From: Henricia sp. BOLD:AAB3569
Lineage: Eukaryota > Echinodermata > Asteroidea > Spinulosida > Echinasteridae
Reading direction: 5' to 3'
Assembly (NCBI GenBank): GCA_037783545.1
Contig: JBBELK010001103.1
Location: 1 to 64,000 of the forward strand
DNA: 64,000 nucleotides
A program made the translations under genes and the position numbers. Positions 24,259 to 37,386 of this stretch are shown one piece after another (position 1 is the stretch's first letter; the number at the start of each line of letters is the position of its first letter). The notes beneath the pieces were generated by a model. That model did no database searches, had not been told where the DNA came from, and was given only the letters and a program-made list of their open reading frames with translations.

Positions 24259-27200
24259 TCAGGAAGCCTCAACCCAGTTTTTTCTAAACTTTGAACTTTC
24301 TCTGCCATTTCCCGGCGAAAGTCTGTCAATTTTTTTATGACAAGTGCGCAATATAGAGAGTTTAGGGCATGCAAAATTTGAAGTTCGTCGGAACATTTTT
24401 CGACCTCCAAATTTGCCGACGTTTGGACCACACTTTGACCAAATTGCCGAGCCAAACTGCGGTGCGTTAACGACAGTCCGAATGACTGAGCATGCGCACA
24501 ACTCAGGAGTACCCCAAAGAGGTGTGTACAGACAGCCACGGTTTGCGTGAGAGCAGTCAGGAAGCCTCAACCCAGTTTTTTCTAAACTTTGAAATTTCTC
24601 TGCCATTTCCCGGCGAAAGTCTGTCAATTTTTTATGACAAGTGCGCAATATAGAGAGTTTAGGGCATGCAAAATTTGAAGTTCGTCGGAACATTTTTCGA
24701 CCTCCAAATTTGCCGACGTTTGGACCACACTTTGACCAAATTGCCGAGCCAAACTGCGATGCGTTAACGACAGTCCGAATGACTGAGCATGCGCACAACT
24801 CAGGAGTACCCCAAAGAGGTGTGTACAGACAGCCACGGTTTGCGTGAGAGCAGTCAGGAAGCCTCAACCCAGTTTTTTCTAAACTTTGAAATTTCTCTGC
24901 CATTTCCCGGCGAAAGTCTGTCAATTTGTTATGACAAGTGCGCAATATAGAGAGTTTAGGGCATGCAAAATTTGAAGTTCGTCGGAACATTTTTCGACCT
25001 CCAAATTTGCCGACGTTTGGACCACACTTTGACCAAATTGCCGAGCCAAACTGCGGTGCGTTAACGACAGTCCGAATGACTGAGCATGCGCACAACTCAG
25101 GAGTACCCCAAAGAGGTGTGTACAGACAGCCACGGTTTGCGTGAGAGCAGTCAGGAAGCCTCAACCCAGTTTTTTCTAAACTTTGAAATTTCTCTGCCAT
25201 TTCCCGGCGAAAGTCTGTCAATTGTTTATGACAAGTGCGCAATATAGAGAGTTTAGGGCATGCAAAATTTGAAGTTCGTCGGAACATTTTTCGACCTCCA
25301 AATTTGCCGACGTTTGGACCACACTTTGACCAAATTGCCGAGCCAAACTGCGGTGCGTTAACGACAGTCCGAATGACTGAGCATGCGCACAACTCAGGAG
25401 TACCCCAAAGAGGTGTGTACAGACAGCCACGGTTTGCGTGAGAGCAGTCAGGAAGCCTCAACCCAGTTTTTTCTAAACTTTGAAATTTCTCTGCCATTTC
25501 CCGGCGAAAGTCTGTCAATTTTTTATGACAAGTGCGCAATATAGAGAGTTTAGGGCATGCAAAATTTGAAGTTCGTCGGAACATTTTTCGACCTCCAAAT
25601 TTGCCGACGTTTGGACCACACTTTGACCAAATTGCCGAGCCAAACTGCGGTGCGTTAACGACAGTCCGAATTACTGAGCATGCGCACAACTCAGGAGTAC
25701 CCCAAAGAGGTGTGTACAGACAGCCACGGTTTGCGTGAGAGCAGTCAGGAAGCCTCAACCCAGTTTTTTCTAAACTTTGAAATTTCTCTGCCATTTCCCG
25801 GCGAAAGTCTGTCAATTTTTTATGACAAGTGCGCAATATAAAGAGTTTAGGGCATGCAAAATTTGAAGTTCGTCGGAACATTTTTCGACCTCCAAATTTG
25901 CCGACGTTTGGACCACACTTTGACCAAATTGCCGAGCCAAACTGCGGTGCGTTAACGACAGTCCGAATGACTGAGCATGCGCACAACTCAGGAGTACCCC
26001 AAAGAGGTGTGTACAGACAGCCACGGTTTGCGTGAGAGCAGTCAGGAAGCCTCAACCCAGTTTTTTCTAAACTTTGAAATTTCTCTGCCATTTCCCGGCG
26101 AAAGTCTGTCAATTTTTTATGACAAGTGCGCAATATAGAGAGTTCAGGGCATGCAAAATTTGAAGTTCGTCGGAACATTTTTCGACCTCCAAATTTGCCG
26201 ACGTTTGGACCACACTTTGACCAAATTGCCGAGCCAAACTGCGGTGCGTTAACGACAGTCCGAATGACTGAGCATGCGCACAACTCAGGAGTACCCCAAA
26301 GAGGTGTGTACAGACAGCCACGGTTTGCGTGAGTGCAGTCAGGAAGCCTCAACCCAGTTTTTTCTAAACTTTGAAATTTCTCTGCCATTTCCCGGCGAAA
26401 GTCTGTCAATTTTTTATGACAAGTGCGCAATATAGAGAGTTTAGGGCATGCAAAATTTGAAGTTCGTCGGAACATTTTTCGACCTCCAAATTTGCCGACG
26501 TTTGGACCACACTTTGACCAAATTGCCGAGCCAAACTGCGGTGCGTTAACGACAGTCCGAATGACTGAGCATGCGCACAACTCAGGAGTACCCCAAAGAG
26601 GTGTGTACAGACAGCCACGGTTTGCGTGAGAGCAGTCAGGAAGCCTCAACCCAGTTTTTTCTAAACTTTGAAATTTCTCTGCCATTTCCCGGCGAAAGTC
26701 TGTCAATTTTTTATGACAAGTGCGCAATATAGAGAGTTTAGGGCATGCAAAATTTGAAGTTCGTCGGAACATTTTTCGACCTCCACATTTGCCGACGTTT
26801 GGACCACACTTTGACCAAATTGCCGAGCCAAACTGCGATGCGTTAACGACAGTCCGAATGACTGAGCATGCGCACAACTCAGGAGTACCCCAAAGAGGTG
26901 TGTACAGACAGCCACGGTTTGCGTGAGAGCAGTCAGGAAGCCTCAACCCAGTTTTTTCTAAACTTTGAAATTTCTCTGCCATTTCCCGGCGAAAGTCTGT
27001 CAATTTTTTATGACAAGTGCGCAATATAGAGAGTTTAGGGCATGCAAAATTTGAAGTTCGTCGGAACATTTTTCGACCTCCAAATTTGCCGACGTTTGGA
27101 CCACACTTTGACCAAATTGCCGAGCCAAACTGCGATGCGTTAACGACAGTCCGAATGACTGAGCATGCGCACAACTCAGGAGTACCCCAAAGAGGTGTGT

Positions 27201-30200
27201 ACAGACAGCCACGGTTTGCGTGAGAGCAGTCAGGAAGCCTCAACCCAGTTTTTTCTAAACTTTGAAATTTCTCTGCCATTTCCCGGCGAAAGTCTGTCAA
27301 TTTTTTATGACAAGTGCGCAATATAGAGAGTTTAGGGCATGCAAAATTTGAAGTTCGTCGGAACATTTTTCGACCTCCAAATTTGCCGACGTTTGGACCA
27401 CACTTTGACCAAATTGCCGAGCCAAACTGCGGTGCGTTAACGACAGTCCGAATGACTGAGCATGCGCACAACTCAGGAGTACCCCAAAGAGGTGTGTACA
27501 GACAGCCACGGTTTGCGTGAGAGCAGTCAGGAAGCCTCAACCCAGTTTTTTCTAAACTTTGAAATTTCTCTGCCATTTCCCGGCGAAAGTCTGTCAATTG
27601 TTTATGACAAGTGCGCAATATAGAGAGTTTAGGGCATGCAAAATTTGAAGTTCGTCGGAACATTTTTCGACCTCCAAATTTGCCGACGTTTGGACCACAC
27701 TTTGACCAAATTGCCGAGCCAAACTGCGGTGCGTTAACGACAGTCCGAATGACTGAGCATGCGCACAACTCAGGAGTACCCCAAAGAGGTGTGTACAGAC
27801 AGCCACGGTTTGCGTGAGAGCAGTCAGGAAGCCTCAACCCAGTTTTTTCTAAACTTTGAAATTTCTCTGCCATTTCCCGGCGAAAGTCTGTCAATTTTTT
27901 ATGACAAGTGCGCAATATAGAGAGTTTAGGGCATGCAAAATTTGAAGTTCGTCGGAACATTTTTCGACCTCCAAATTTGCCGACGTTTGGACCACACTTT
28001 GACCAAATTGCCGAGCCAAACTGCGGTGCGTTAACGACAGTCCGAATTACTGAGCATGCGCACAACTCAGGAGTACCCCAAAGAGGTGTGTACAGACAGC
28101 CACGGTTTGCGTGAGAGCAGTCAGGAAGCCTCAACCCAGTTTTTTCTAAACTTTGAAATTTCTCTGCCATTTCCCGGCGAAAGTCTGTCAATTTTTTATG
28201 ACAAGTGCGCAATATAAAGAGTTTAGGGCATGCAAAATTTGAAGTTCGTCGGAACATTTTTCGACCTCCAAATTTGCCGACGTTTGGACCACACTTTGAC
28301 CAAATTGCCGAGCCAAACTGCGGTGCGTTAACGACAGTCCGAATGACTGAGCATGCGCACAACTCAGGAGTACCCCAAAGAGGTGTGTACAGACAGCCAC
28401 GGTTTGCGTGAGAGCAGTCAGGAAGCCTCAACCCAGTTTTTTCTAAACTTTGAAATTTCTCTGCCATTTCCCGGCGAAAGTCTGTCAATTTTTTATGACA
28501 AGTGCGCAATATAGAGAGTTCAGGGCATGCAAAATTTGAAGTTCGTCGGAACATTTTTCGACCTCCAAATTTGCCGACGTTTGGACCACACTTTGACCAA
28601 ATTGCCGAGCCAAACTGCGGTGCGTTAACGACAGTCCGAATGACTGAGCATGCGCACAACTCAGGAGTACCCCAAAGAGGTGTGTACAGACAGCCACGGT
28701 TTGCGTGAGTGCAGTCAGGAAGCCTCAACCCAGTTTTTTCTAAACTTTGAAATTTCTCTGCCATTTCCCGGCGAAAGTCTGTCAATTTTTTATGACAAGT
28801 GCGCAATATAGAGAGTTTAGGGCATGCACAATTTGAAGTTCGTCGGAACATTTTTCGACCTCCAAATTTGCCGACGTTTGGACCACACTTTGACCAAATT
28901 GCCGAGCCAAACTGCGGTGCGTTAACGACAGTCCGAATGACTGAGCATGCGCACAACTCAGGAGTACCCCAAAGAGGTGTGTACAGACAGCCACGGTTTG
29001 CGTGAGAGCAGTCAGGAAGCCTCAACCCAGTTTTTTCTAAACTTTGAAATTTCTCTGCCATTTCCCGGCGAAAGTCTGTCAATTTTTTATGACAAGTGCG
29101 CAATATAAAGAGTTTAGGGCATGCAAAATTTGAAGTTCGTCGGAACATTTTTCGACCTCCAAATTTGCCGACGTTTGGACCACACTTTGACCAAATTGCC
29201 GAGCCAAACTGCGGTGCGTTAACGACAGTCCGAATGACTGAGCATGCGCACAACTCAGGAGTACACCAAAGAGGTGTGTACAGACAGCCACGGTTTGCGT
29301 GAGAGCAGTCAGGAAGCCTCAACCCAGTTTTTTCTAAACTTTGAAATTTCTCTGCCATTTTCCGGCGAAAGTCTGTCAATTTTTTATGAAAAGTGCGCAA
29401 TATAGAGAGTTTAGGGCATGCAAAATTTGAAGTTCGTCGGAACATTTTTCGACCTCCAATTTTTCCGACGTTTGGACCACACTTTGACCAAATTGCCGAG
29501 CCAAACTGCGGTGCGTTAACGACAGTCCGAATGACTGAGCATGCGCACAACTCAGGAGTACACCAAAGAGGTGTGTACAGACAGCCACGGTTTGCGTGAG
29601 AGCAGTCAGGAAGCCTCAACCCAGTTTTTTCTAAACTTTGAAATTTCTCTGCCATTTCCCGGCGAAAGTCTGCCAATTTTTTATGACAAGTGCGCAATAT
29701 AGAGAGTTTAGGGCATGCAAAATTTGAAGTTCGTCGGAACATTTTTCGACCTCCAAATTTGCCGACGTTTGGACCACACTTTGACAAAATTGCCGAGCCA
29801 AACTGCGGTGCGTTAACGACAGTCCGAATGACTGAGCATGCGCACAACTCAGGAGTACCCCAAAGAGGTGTGTACAGACAGCCACGGTTTGCGTGAGAGC
29901 AGTCAGGAAGCCTCAACCCAGTTTTTTCTAAACTTTGAAATTTCTCTGCCATTTCCCGGCGAAAGTCTGTCAATTTTTTATGACAAGTGCGCAATATAGA
30001 GAGTTTAAGGCATGCAAAATTTGAAGTTCGTCGGAACATTTTTCGACCTCCAAATTTGCCGACGTTTGGACCACACTTTGACCAAATTGCCGAGCCAAAC
30101 TGCGGTGCGTTAACGACAGTCCGAATGACTGAGCATGCGCACAACTCAGGAGTACCCCAAAGAGGTGTGTACAGACAGCCACGGTTTGCGTGAGAGCAGT

Positions 30201-30807
30201 CAGGAAGCCTCAACCCAGTTTTTTCTAAACTTTGAAATTTCTCTGCCAATTCCCGGCGAAAGTCTGTCAATTTTTTATGACAAGTGCGCAATATAGAGAG
30301 TTTAGGGCATGCAAAATTTGAAGTTCGTCGGAAAATTTTTCGACCTCCAAATTTGCCGACGTTTGGACCACACTTTGACCAAATTGCCGAGCCAAACTGC
30401 GGTGCGTTAACGACAGTCCGAATGACTGAGCATGCGCACAACTCAGGAGTACCCCAAAGAGGTGTGTACAGACAGCCACGGTTTGCGTGAGAGCAGTCAG
30501 GAAGCCTCAACCCAGTTTTTTCTAAACTTTGAAATTTCTCTGCCATTTCCCGGCGAAAGTCTGTCAATTTTTTATGACAAGTGCGCAATATAGAGAGTTT
30601 AGGGCATGCAAAATTTGAAGTTCGTCGGAACATTTTTCGACCTCCAAATTTGCCGACGTTTGGACCACACTTTGACCAAATTGCCGAGCCAAACTGCGGT
30701 GCGTTAACGACAGCCCGAATGACTGAGCATGCGCACAACTCAGGAGTACCCCAAAGAGGTGTGTACAGACAGCCACGGTTTGCGTGAGAGCAGTCAGGAA
30801 GCCTCAA
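24259..30807 (-). other. Longest repeat-generated open frame, not a gene
   Basis: One reverse-strand frame has no stop for about 2180 codons across 22 monomers and would encode a 99-residue cysteine-rich repeat. Comparable stretches lie at 2341-8196, 8018-12355 and 43645-48462. This follows from arithmetic: the monomer is 3 x 99 bp and one of six frames happens to lack a stop. Of 14 recurrent monomer variants I translated by hand in this frame, 11 change the amino acid and 3 are silent, about what neutral change gives. Single-base indels break the frame elsewhere, and no promoter, intron or unique coding sequence adjoins it. I do not regard it as coding. Confidence 0.9.
24634..28791 (+). repeat. 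Duplication at an 8-monomer spacing (2376 bp)
   Basis: Six successive units from 24634 match six from 27010 in marker order: 'ctgcgatgcg'; ordinary; preceded by 'caattgtttatg'; 'cgaattactg'; 'aatataaagag'; then 'gttcagggc' followed by 'gcgtgagtgcag' (26333 and 28709). Each pair is 2376 bp (8 x 297) apart. One small mismatch is 'tttgttatg' before the second unit of the first set only. The seventh and eighth units differ between the sets, so the duplication was later edited or was never complete. Confidence 0.85.
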
Positions 30808-33800
30808 CCCAGTTTTTTTCTAAACTTTGAAATTTCTCTGCTATTTCCCGGCGAAAGTCTGTCAATTTTTTTTGACAAGTGCGCAATATAGAGAGTTCAG
30901 GGCATGCAAAATTTGAAGTTCGTCGGAACATTTTTCGACCTCCAAATTTGCCGACGTTTGGACCACACTTTGACCAAATTGCCGAGCCAAACTGCGGTGC
31001 GTTAACGACAGTCCGAATGACTGAGCATGCGCACAACTCAGGAGTACCCCAAAGAGGTGTGTACAGACAGCCACGGTTTGCGTGAGAGCAGTCAGGAAGC
31101 CTCAACCCAGTTTTTTCTAAACTTTGAAATTTCTCTGCCATTTCCCGGCGAAAGTCTGTCAATTTTTTATGACAAGTGCGCAATATAGAGAGTTTAGGGC
31201 ATGCACAATTTGAAGTTCGTCGGAACATTTTTCGACCTCCAAATTTGCCGACGTTTGGACCACACTTTGACCAAATTGCCGAGCCAAACTGCGGTGCGTT
31301 AACGACAGTCCGAATGACTGAGCATGCGCACAACTCAGGAGTACCCCAAAGAGGTGTGTACAGACAGCCACGGTTTGCGTGAGAGCAGTCAGGAAGCCTC
31401 AACCCAGTTTTTTCTAAACTTTGAAATTTCTCTGCCATTTCCCGGCGAAAGTCTGTCAATTTTTTATGACAAGTGCGCAATATAGAGAGTTTAGGGCATG
31501 CAAAATTTGAAGTTCGTCGGAACATTTTTCGACCTCCAAATTTGCCGACGTTTGGACCACACTTTGACCAAATTGCCGAGCCAAACTGCGGTGCGTTAAC
31601 GACAGTCCGAATGACTGAGCATGCGCACAACTCAGGAGTACCCCAAAGAGGTGTGTACAGACAGCCACGGTTTGCGTGAGAGCAGTCAGGAAGCCTCAAC
31701 CCAGTTTTTTCTAAACTTTGAAATTTCTCTGCCATTTCCCGGCGAAAGTCTGTCAATTTTTTATGACAAGTGCGCAATATAGAGAGTTTAGGGCATGCAA
31801 AATTTGAAGTTCGTCGGAACATTTTTCGACCTCCAAATTTGCCGACGTTTGGACCACACTTTTACCAAATTGCCGAGCCAAACTGCGGTGCGTTAACGAC
31901 AGCCCGAATGACTGAGCATGCGCACAACTCAGGAGTACCCCAAAGAGGTGTGTACAGACAGCCACGGTTTGCGTGAGAGCAGTCAGGAAGCCTCAACCCA
32001 GTTTTTTTCTAAACTTTGAAATTTCTCTGCCATTTCCCGGCGAAAGTCTGTCAATTTTTTTTGACATGTGCGCAATATAGAGAGTTCAGGGCATGCAACA
32101 TTTTTCGACCTCCAAATTTGCCGACGTTTGGACCACACTTTGACCAAATTGCCGAGCCAAACTGCGGTGCGTTAACGACAGTCCGAATGACTGAGCATGC
32201 GCACAACTCAGGAGTACCCCAAAGAGGTGTGTACAGACAGCCACGGTTTGCGTGAGAGCAGTCAGGAAGCCTCAACCCAGTTTTTTCTAAACTTTGAAAT
32301 TTCTCTGCCATTTCCCGGCGAAAGTCTGTCAATTTTTTATGACAAGTGCGCAATATAGAGAGTTTAGGGCATGCACAATTTGAAGTTCGTCGGAACATTT
32401 TTCGACCTCCAAATTTGCCGACGTTTGGACCACACTTTGACCAAATTGCCAAGCCAAACTGCGGTGCGTTAACGACAGTCCGAATGACTGAGCATGCGCA
32501 CAACTCAGGAGTACCCCAAAGAGGTGTGTACAGACAGCCACGGTTTGCGTACGAGCAGTCAGGAAGCCTCAACCCAGTTTTTTCTAAACTTTGAAATTTC
32601 TCTGCCATTTCCCGGCGAAAGTCTGTCAATTTTTTATGACAAGTGCGCAATACAGAGAGTTTAGGGCATGCAAAATTTGAAGTTCGTCGGAACATTTTTC
32701 GACCTCCAAATTTGCCGACGTTTGGACCACACTTTGACCAAATTGCCGAGCCAAACTGCGGTGCGTTAACGACAGTCCGAATGACCGAGCATGCGCACAA
32801 CTCAGGAGTACCCCAAAGAGGTGTGTACAGACAGCCACGGTTTGCGTGAGAGCAGTCAGGAAGCCTCAACCCAGTTTTTTCTAAACTTTGAAATTTCTCT
32901 GCCATTTCCCGGCGAAAGTCTGTCAATTTTTTATGACAAGTGTGCAATATAGAGAGTTTAGGGCATGCAAAATTTGAAGTTCGTCGGAACATTTTTCGAC
33001 CTCCAAATTTGCCGACGTTTGGACCACACTTTGACCAAATTGCCGAGCCAAACTGCGGTGCGTTAACGACAGTCCGAATGACTGAGCATGCGCACAACTC
33101 AGGAGTACCCCAAAGAGGTGTGTACAGACAGCCACGGTTTGCGTGAGAGCAGTCAGGAAGCCTCAACCCAGTTTTTTCTAAACTTTGAAATTTCTCTGCC
33201 ATTTCCCGGCGAAAGTCTGTCAATTTTTTATGACAAGTGCGCAATATAGAGAGTTTAGGGCATGCAAAATTTGAAGTTCGTCGGAACATTTTTCGACCTC
33301 CAAATTTGCCGACGTTTGGACCACACTTTGACCAAATTGCCGAGCCAAACTGCGGTGCGTTAACGACAGTCCGAATGACTGAGCATGCGCACAACTCAGG
33401 AGTACCCCAAAGAGGTGTGTACAGACAGCCACGGTTTGCGTGAGAGCAGTCAGGAAGCCTCAACCCAGTTTTTTCTAAACTTTGAAATTTCTCTGCCATT
33501 TCCCGGCGAAAGTCTGTCAATTTTTTATGACAAGTGCGCAATATAGAGAGTTTAGGGCATGCACAATTTGAAGTTCGTCGGAACATTTTTCGACCTCCAA
33601 ATTTGCCGACGTTTGGACCACACTTTGACCAAATTGCCGAGCCAAACTGCGGTGCGTTAACGACAGTCCGAATGACTGAGCATGCGCACAACTCAGGAGT
33701 ACCCCAAAGAGGTGTGTACAGACAGCCACGGTTTGCGTGAGAGCAGTCAGGAAGCCTCAACCCAGTTTTTTCTAAACTTTGAAATTTCTCTGCCATTTCC

Positions 33801-34711
33801 CGGCGAAAGTCTGTCAATTTTTTATGACAAGTGCGCAATATAGAGAGTTTAGGGCATGCAAAATTTGAAGTTCGTCGGAACATTTTTCGACCTCCAAATT
33901 TGCCGACGTTTGGACCACACTTTGACCAAATTGCCGAGCCAAACTGCGGTGCGTTAACGACAGCCCGAATGACTGAGCATGCGCACAACTCAGGAGTACC
34001 CCAAAGAGGTGTGTACAGACAGCCACGGTTTGCGTGAGAGCAGTCAGGAAGCCTCAACCCAGTTTTTTTCTAAACTTTGAAATTTCCCCCATCCCGGCGA
34101 AAGTCTGTCAATTTTTTATGACAAGTGCGCAATATAGAGAGTTCAGGGCATGCAAAATTTGAAGTTCGTCGGAACATTTTTCGACCTCCAAATTTGCCGA
34201 CGTTTGGACCACACTTTGACCAAATTGCCGAGCCAAACTGCGGTGCGTTAACGACAGTCCGAATGACTGAGCATGCGCACAACTCAGGAGTACCCCAAAG
34301 AGGTGTGTACAGACAGCCACGGTTTGCGTGAGAGCAGTCAGGAAGCCTCAACCCAGTTTTTTCTAAACTTTGAAATTTCTCTGCCATTTCCCGGCGAAAG
34401 TCTGTCAATTTGTTATGACAAGTGCGCAATATAGAGAGTTTAGGGCATGCACAATTTGAAGTTCGTCGGAACATTTTTCGACCTCCAAATTTGCCGACGT
34501 TTGGACCACACTTTGACCAAATTGCCGAGCCAAACTGCGGTGCGTTAACGACAGTCCGAATGACTGAGCATGCGCACAACTCAGGAGTACCCCAAAGAGG
34601 TGTGTACAGACAGCCACGGTTTGCGTGAGAGCAGTCAGGAAGCCTCAACCCAGTTTTTTCTAAACTTTGAAATTTCTCTGCCATTTCCCGGCGAAAGTCT
34701 GTCAATTTTTT
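30574..34711 (+). repeat. 4-monomer higher-order repeat, three copies
   Basis: The order 'cagcccgaa' unit, 'gttcagggc' unit, 'gcacaattt' unit, ordinary unit starts at 30574, 31763 and 33824. The 'gttcagggc' units of the first two copies share a changed start ('ttgaca' for 'atgaca') after a lengthened T tract. Three other monomers separate the second and third copies. The markers are substitutions shared between copies, so the pattern is real structure rather than sequencing noise. Confidence 0.82.
32061..32338 (+). repeat. Shortened monomer (278 bp) with 19-bp internal deletion
   Basis: The unit reads 'gggcatgcaacattttt' where the consensus has 19 further bases between 'catgcaa' and 'cattttt'. 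An 'aa' lies at both edges of the deleted stretch, consistent with slippage at microhomology. The lost segment contains the whole CENP-B-box-like half motif, making this one of the few monomers in the window without it. The unit also starts 'ttgacatgtg' rather than 'atgacaagtg'. Confidence 0.9.
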
Positions 34712-35602
34712 ATGACAAGTGCGCAATATAGAGAGTTTAGGGCATGCAAAATTTGAAGTTCGTCGGAACATTTTTCGACCTCCAAATTTGCCGACGTTTG
34801 GACCACACTTTGACCAAATTGCCGAGCCAAACTGCGGTGCGTTAACGACAGTCCGAATGACTGAGCATGCGCACAACTCAGGAGTACCCCAAAGAGGTGT
34901 GTACAGACAGCCACGGTTTGCGTGAGAGCAGTCAGGAAGCCTCAACCCAGTTTTTTCTAAACTTTGAAATTTCTCTGCCATTTCCCGGCGAAAGTCTGTC
35001 AATTTTTTATGACAAGTGCGCAATATAGAGAGTTTAGGGCATGCACAATTTGAAGTTCGTCGGAACATTTTTCGACCTCCAAATTTGCCGACGTTTGGAC
35101 CACACTTTGACCAAATTGCCGAGCCAAACTGCGGTGCGTTAACGACAGTCCGAATGACTAAGCATGCGCACAACTCAGGAGTACCCCAAAGAGGTGTGTA
35201 CAGACAGCCACGGTTTGCGTGAGAGCAGTCAGGAAGCCTCAACCCAGTTTTTTCTAAACTTTGAAATTTCTCTGCCATTTCCCGGCGAAAGTCTGTCAAT
35301 TTTTTATGACAAGTGCGCAATATAGAGAGTTCAGGGCATGCAAAATTTGAAGTTCGTCGGAACATTTTTCGACCTCCAAATTTGCCGACGTTTGGACCAC
35401 ACTTTGACCAAATTGCCGAGCCAAACTGCGGTGCGTTAACGACAGTCCGAATGACTGAGCATGCGCACAACTCAGGAGTACCCCAAAGAGGTGTGTACAG
35501 ACAGCCACGGTTTGCGTGAGAGCAGTCAGGAAGCCTCAACCCAGTTTTTTCTAAACTTTGAAATTTCTCTGCCATTTCCCGGCGAAAGTCTGTCAATTTT
35601 TT

Positions 35603-37386
35603 ATGACAAGTGCGCAATATAGAGAGTTTAGGGCATGCAAAATTTGAAGTTCGTCGGAACATTTTTCGACATCCAAATTTGCCGACGTTTGGACCACACT
35701 TTGACCAAATTGCCGAGCCAAACTGCGGTGCGTTAACGACAGTCCGAATGACTGAGCATGCGCACAACTCAGGAGTACCCCAAAGAGGTGTGTACAGACA
35801 GCCACGGTTTGCGTGAGAGCAGTCAGGAAGCCTCAACCCAGTTTTTTCTAAACTTTGAAAATTCTCTGCCATTTCCCGGCGAAAGTCTGTCAATTTTTTA
35901 TGACAAGTGCGCAATATAGAGAGTTTAGGGCATGCAAAATTTGAAGTTCGTCGGAACATTTTTCGACCTCCAAATTTGCCGACGTTTGGACCACACTTTG
36001 ACCAAATTGCCGAGCCAAACTGCGGTGCGTTAACGACAGCCCGAATGACTGAGCATGCGCACAACTCAGGAGTACCACAAAGAGGTGTGTACAGACAGCC
36101 ACGGTTTACGTGAGAGCAGTCAGGAAGCCTCAACCCAGTTTTTTTCTAAACTTTGAAATTTCTCTGCCATTTCCCGGCGAAAGTCTGTCAATTTTTTATG
36201 ACAAGTGCGCAATATAGAGAGTTTAGGGCATGCACAATTTGAAGTTCGTCGGAACATTTTTCGACCTCCAAATTTGCCGACGTTTGGACCACACTTTGAC
36301 CAAATTGAGGAGCCAAACTGCGGTGCGTTAACGACAGTCCGAATGACTGAGCATGCGCACAACTCAGGAGTACCCCAAAGAGGTGTGTACAGACAGCCAC
36401 GGTTTGCGTGAGAGCAGTCAGGAAGCCTCAACCCAGTTTTTTCTAAACTTTGAAATTTCTCTGCCATTTCCCGGCGAAAGTCTGTCAATTTTTTATGACA
36501 AGTGCGCAATATAGAGAGTTTAGGGCATGCAAAATTTGAAGTTCGTCGGAACATTTTTCGACCTCCAAATTTGCCGACGTTTGGACCACACTTTGACCAA
36601 ATTGCCGAGCCAAACTGCGGTGCGTTAACGACAGTCCGAATGACTGAGCATGCGCACAACTCAGGAGTACCCCAAAGAGGTGTGTACAGACAGCCACGGT
36701 TTGCGTGAGAGCAGTCAGGAAGCCTCAACCCAGTTTTTTCTAAACTTTGAAAATTCTCTGCCATTTCCCGGCGAAAGTCTGTCAATTTTTTATGACAAGT
36801 GCGCAATATAGAGAGTTTAGGGCATGCAAAATTTGAAGTTCGTCGGAACATTTTTCGACCTCCAAATTTGCCGACGTTTGGACCACACTTTGACCAAATT
36901 GCCGAGCCAAACTGCGGTGCGTTAACGACAGCCCGAATGACTGAGCATGCGCACAACTCAGGAGTACCCCAAAGAGGTGTGTACAGACAGCCACGGTTTG
37001 CGTGAGAGCAGTCAGGAAGCCTCAACCCAGTTTTTTTCTAAACTTTGAAATTTCTCTGCCATTTCCCGGCGAAAGTCTGTCAATTTTTTATGACAAGTGC
37101 GCAATATAGAGAGTTTAGGGCATGCACAATTTGAAGTTCGTCGGAACATTTTTCGACCTCCAAATTTGCCGACGTTTGGACCACACTTTGACCAAATTGC
37201 CGAGCCAAACTGCGGTGCGTTAACGACAGTCCGAATGACTGAGCATGCGCACAACTCAGGAGTACCCCAAAGAGGTGTGTACAGACAGCCACGGTTTGCG
37301 TGAGAGCAGTCAGGAAGCCTCAACCCAGTTTTTTCTAAACTTTGAAATTTCTCTGCCATTTCCCGGCGAAAGTCTGTCAATTTTTT
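35603..37386 (+). repeat. 3-monomer duplication (892-bp period)
   Basis: The sequence of an ordinary unit ending 'gaaaattctctgcc', a 'cagcccgaa' unit followed by a seven-T tract, and a 'gcacaattt' unit occurs at 35603-36494 and again at 36495-37386. The rare 'gaaaattctc' variant at about 35858 and 36750 and the extra T, which makes the period 892 rather than 891, are shared. This shows the block was copied whole. Confidence 0.85.
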
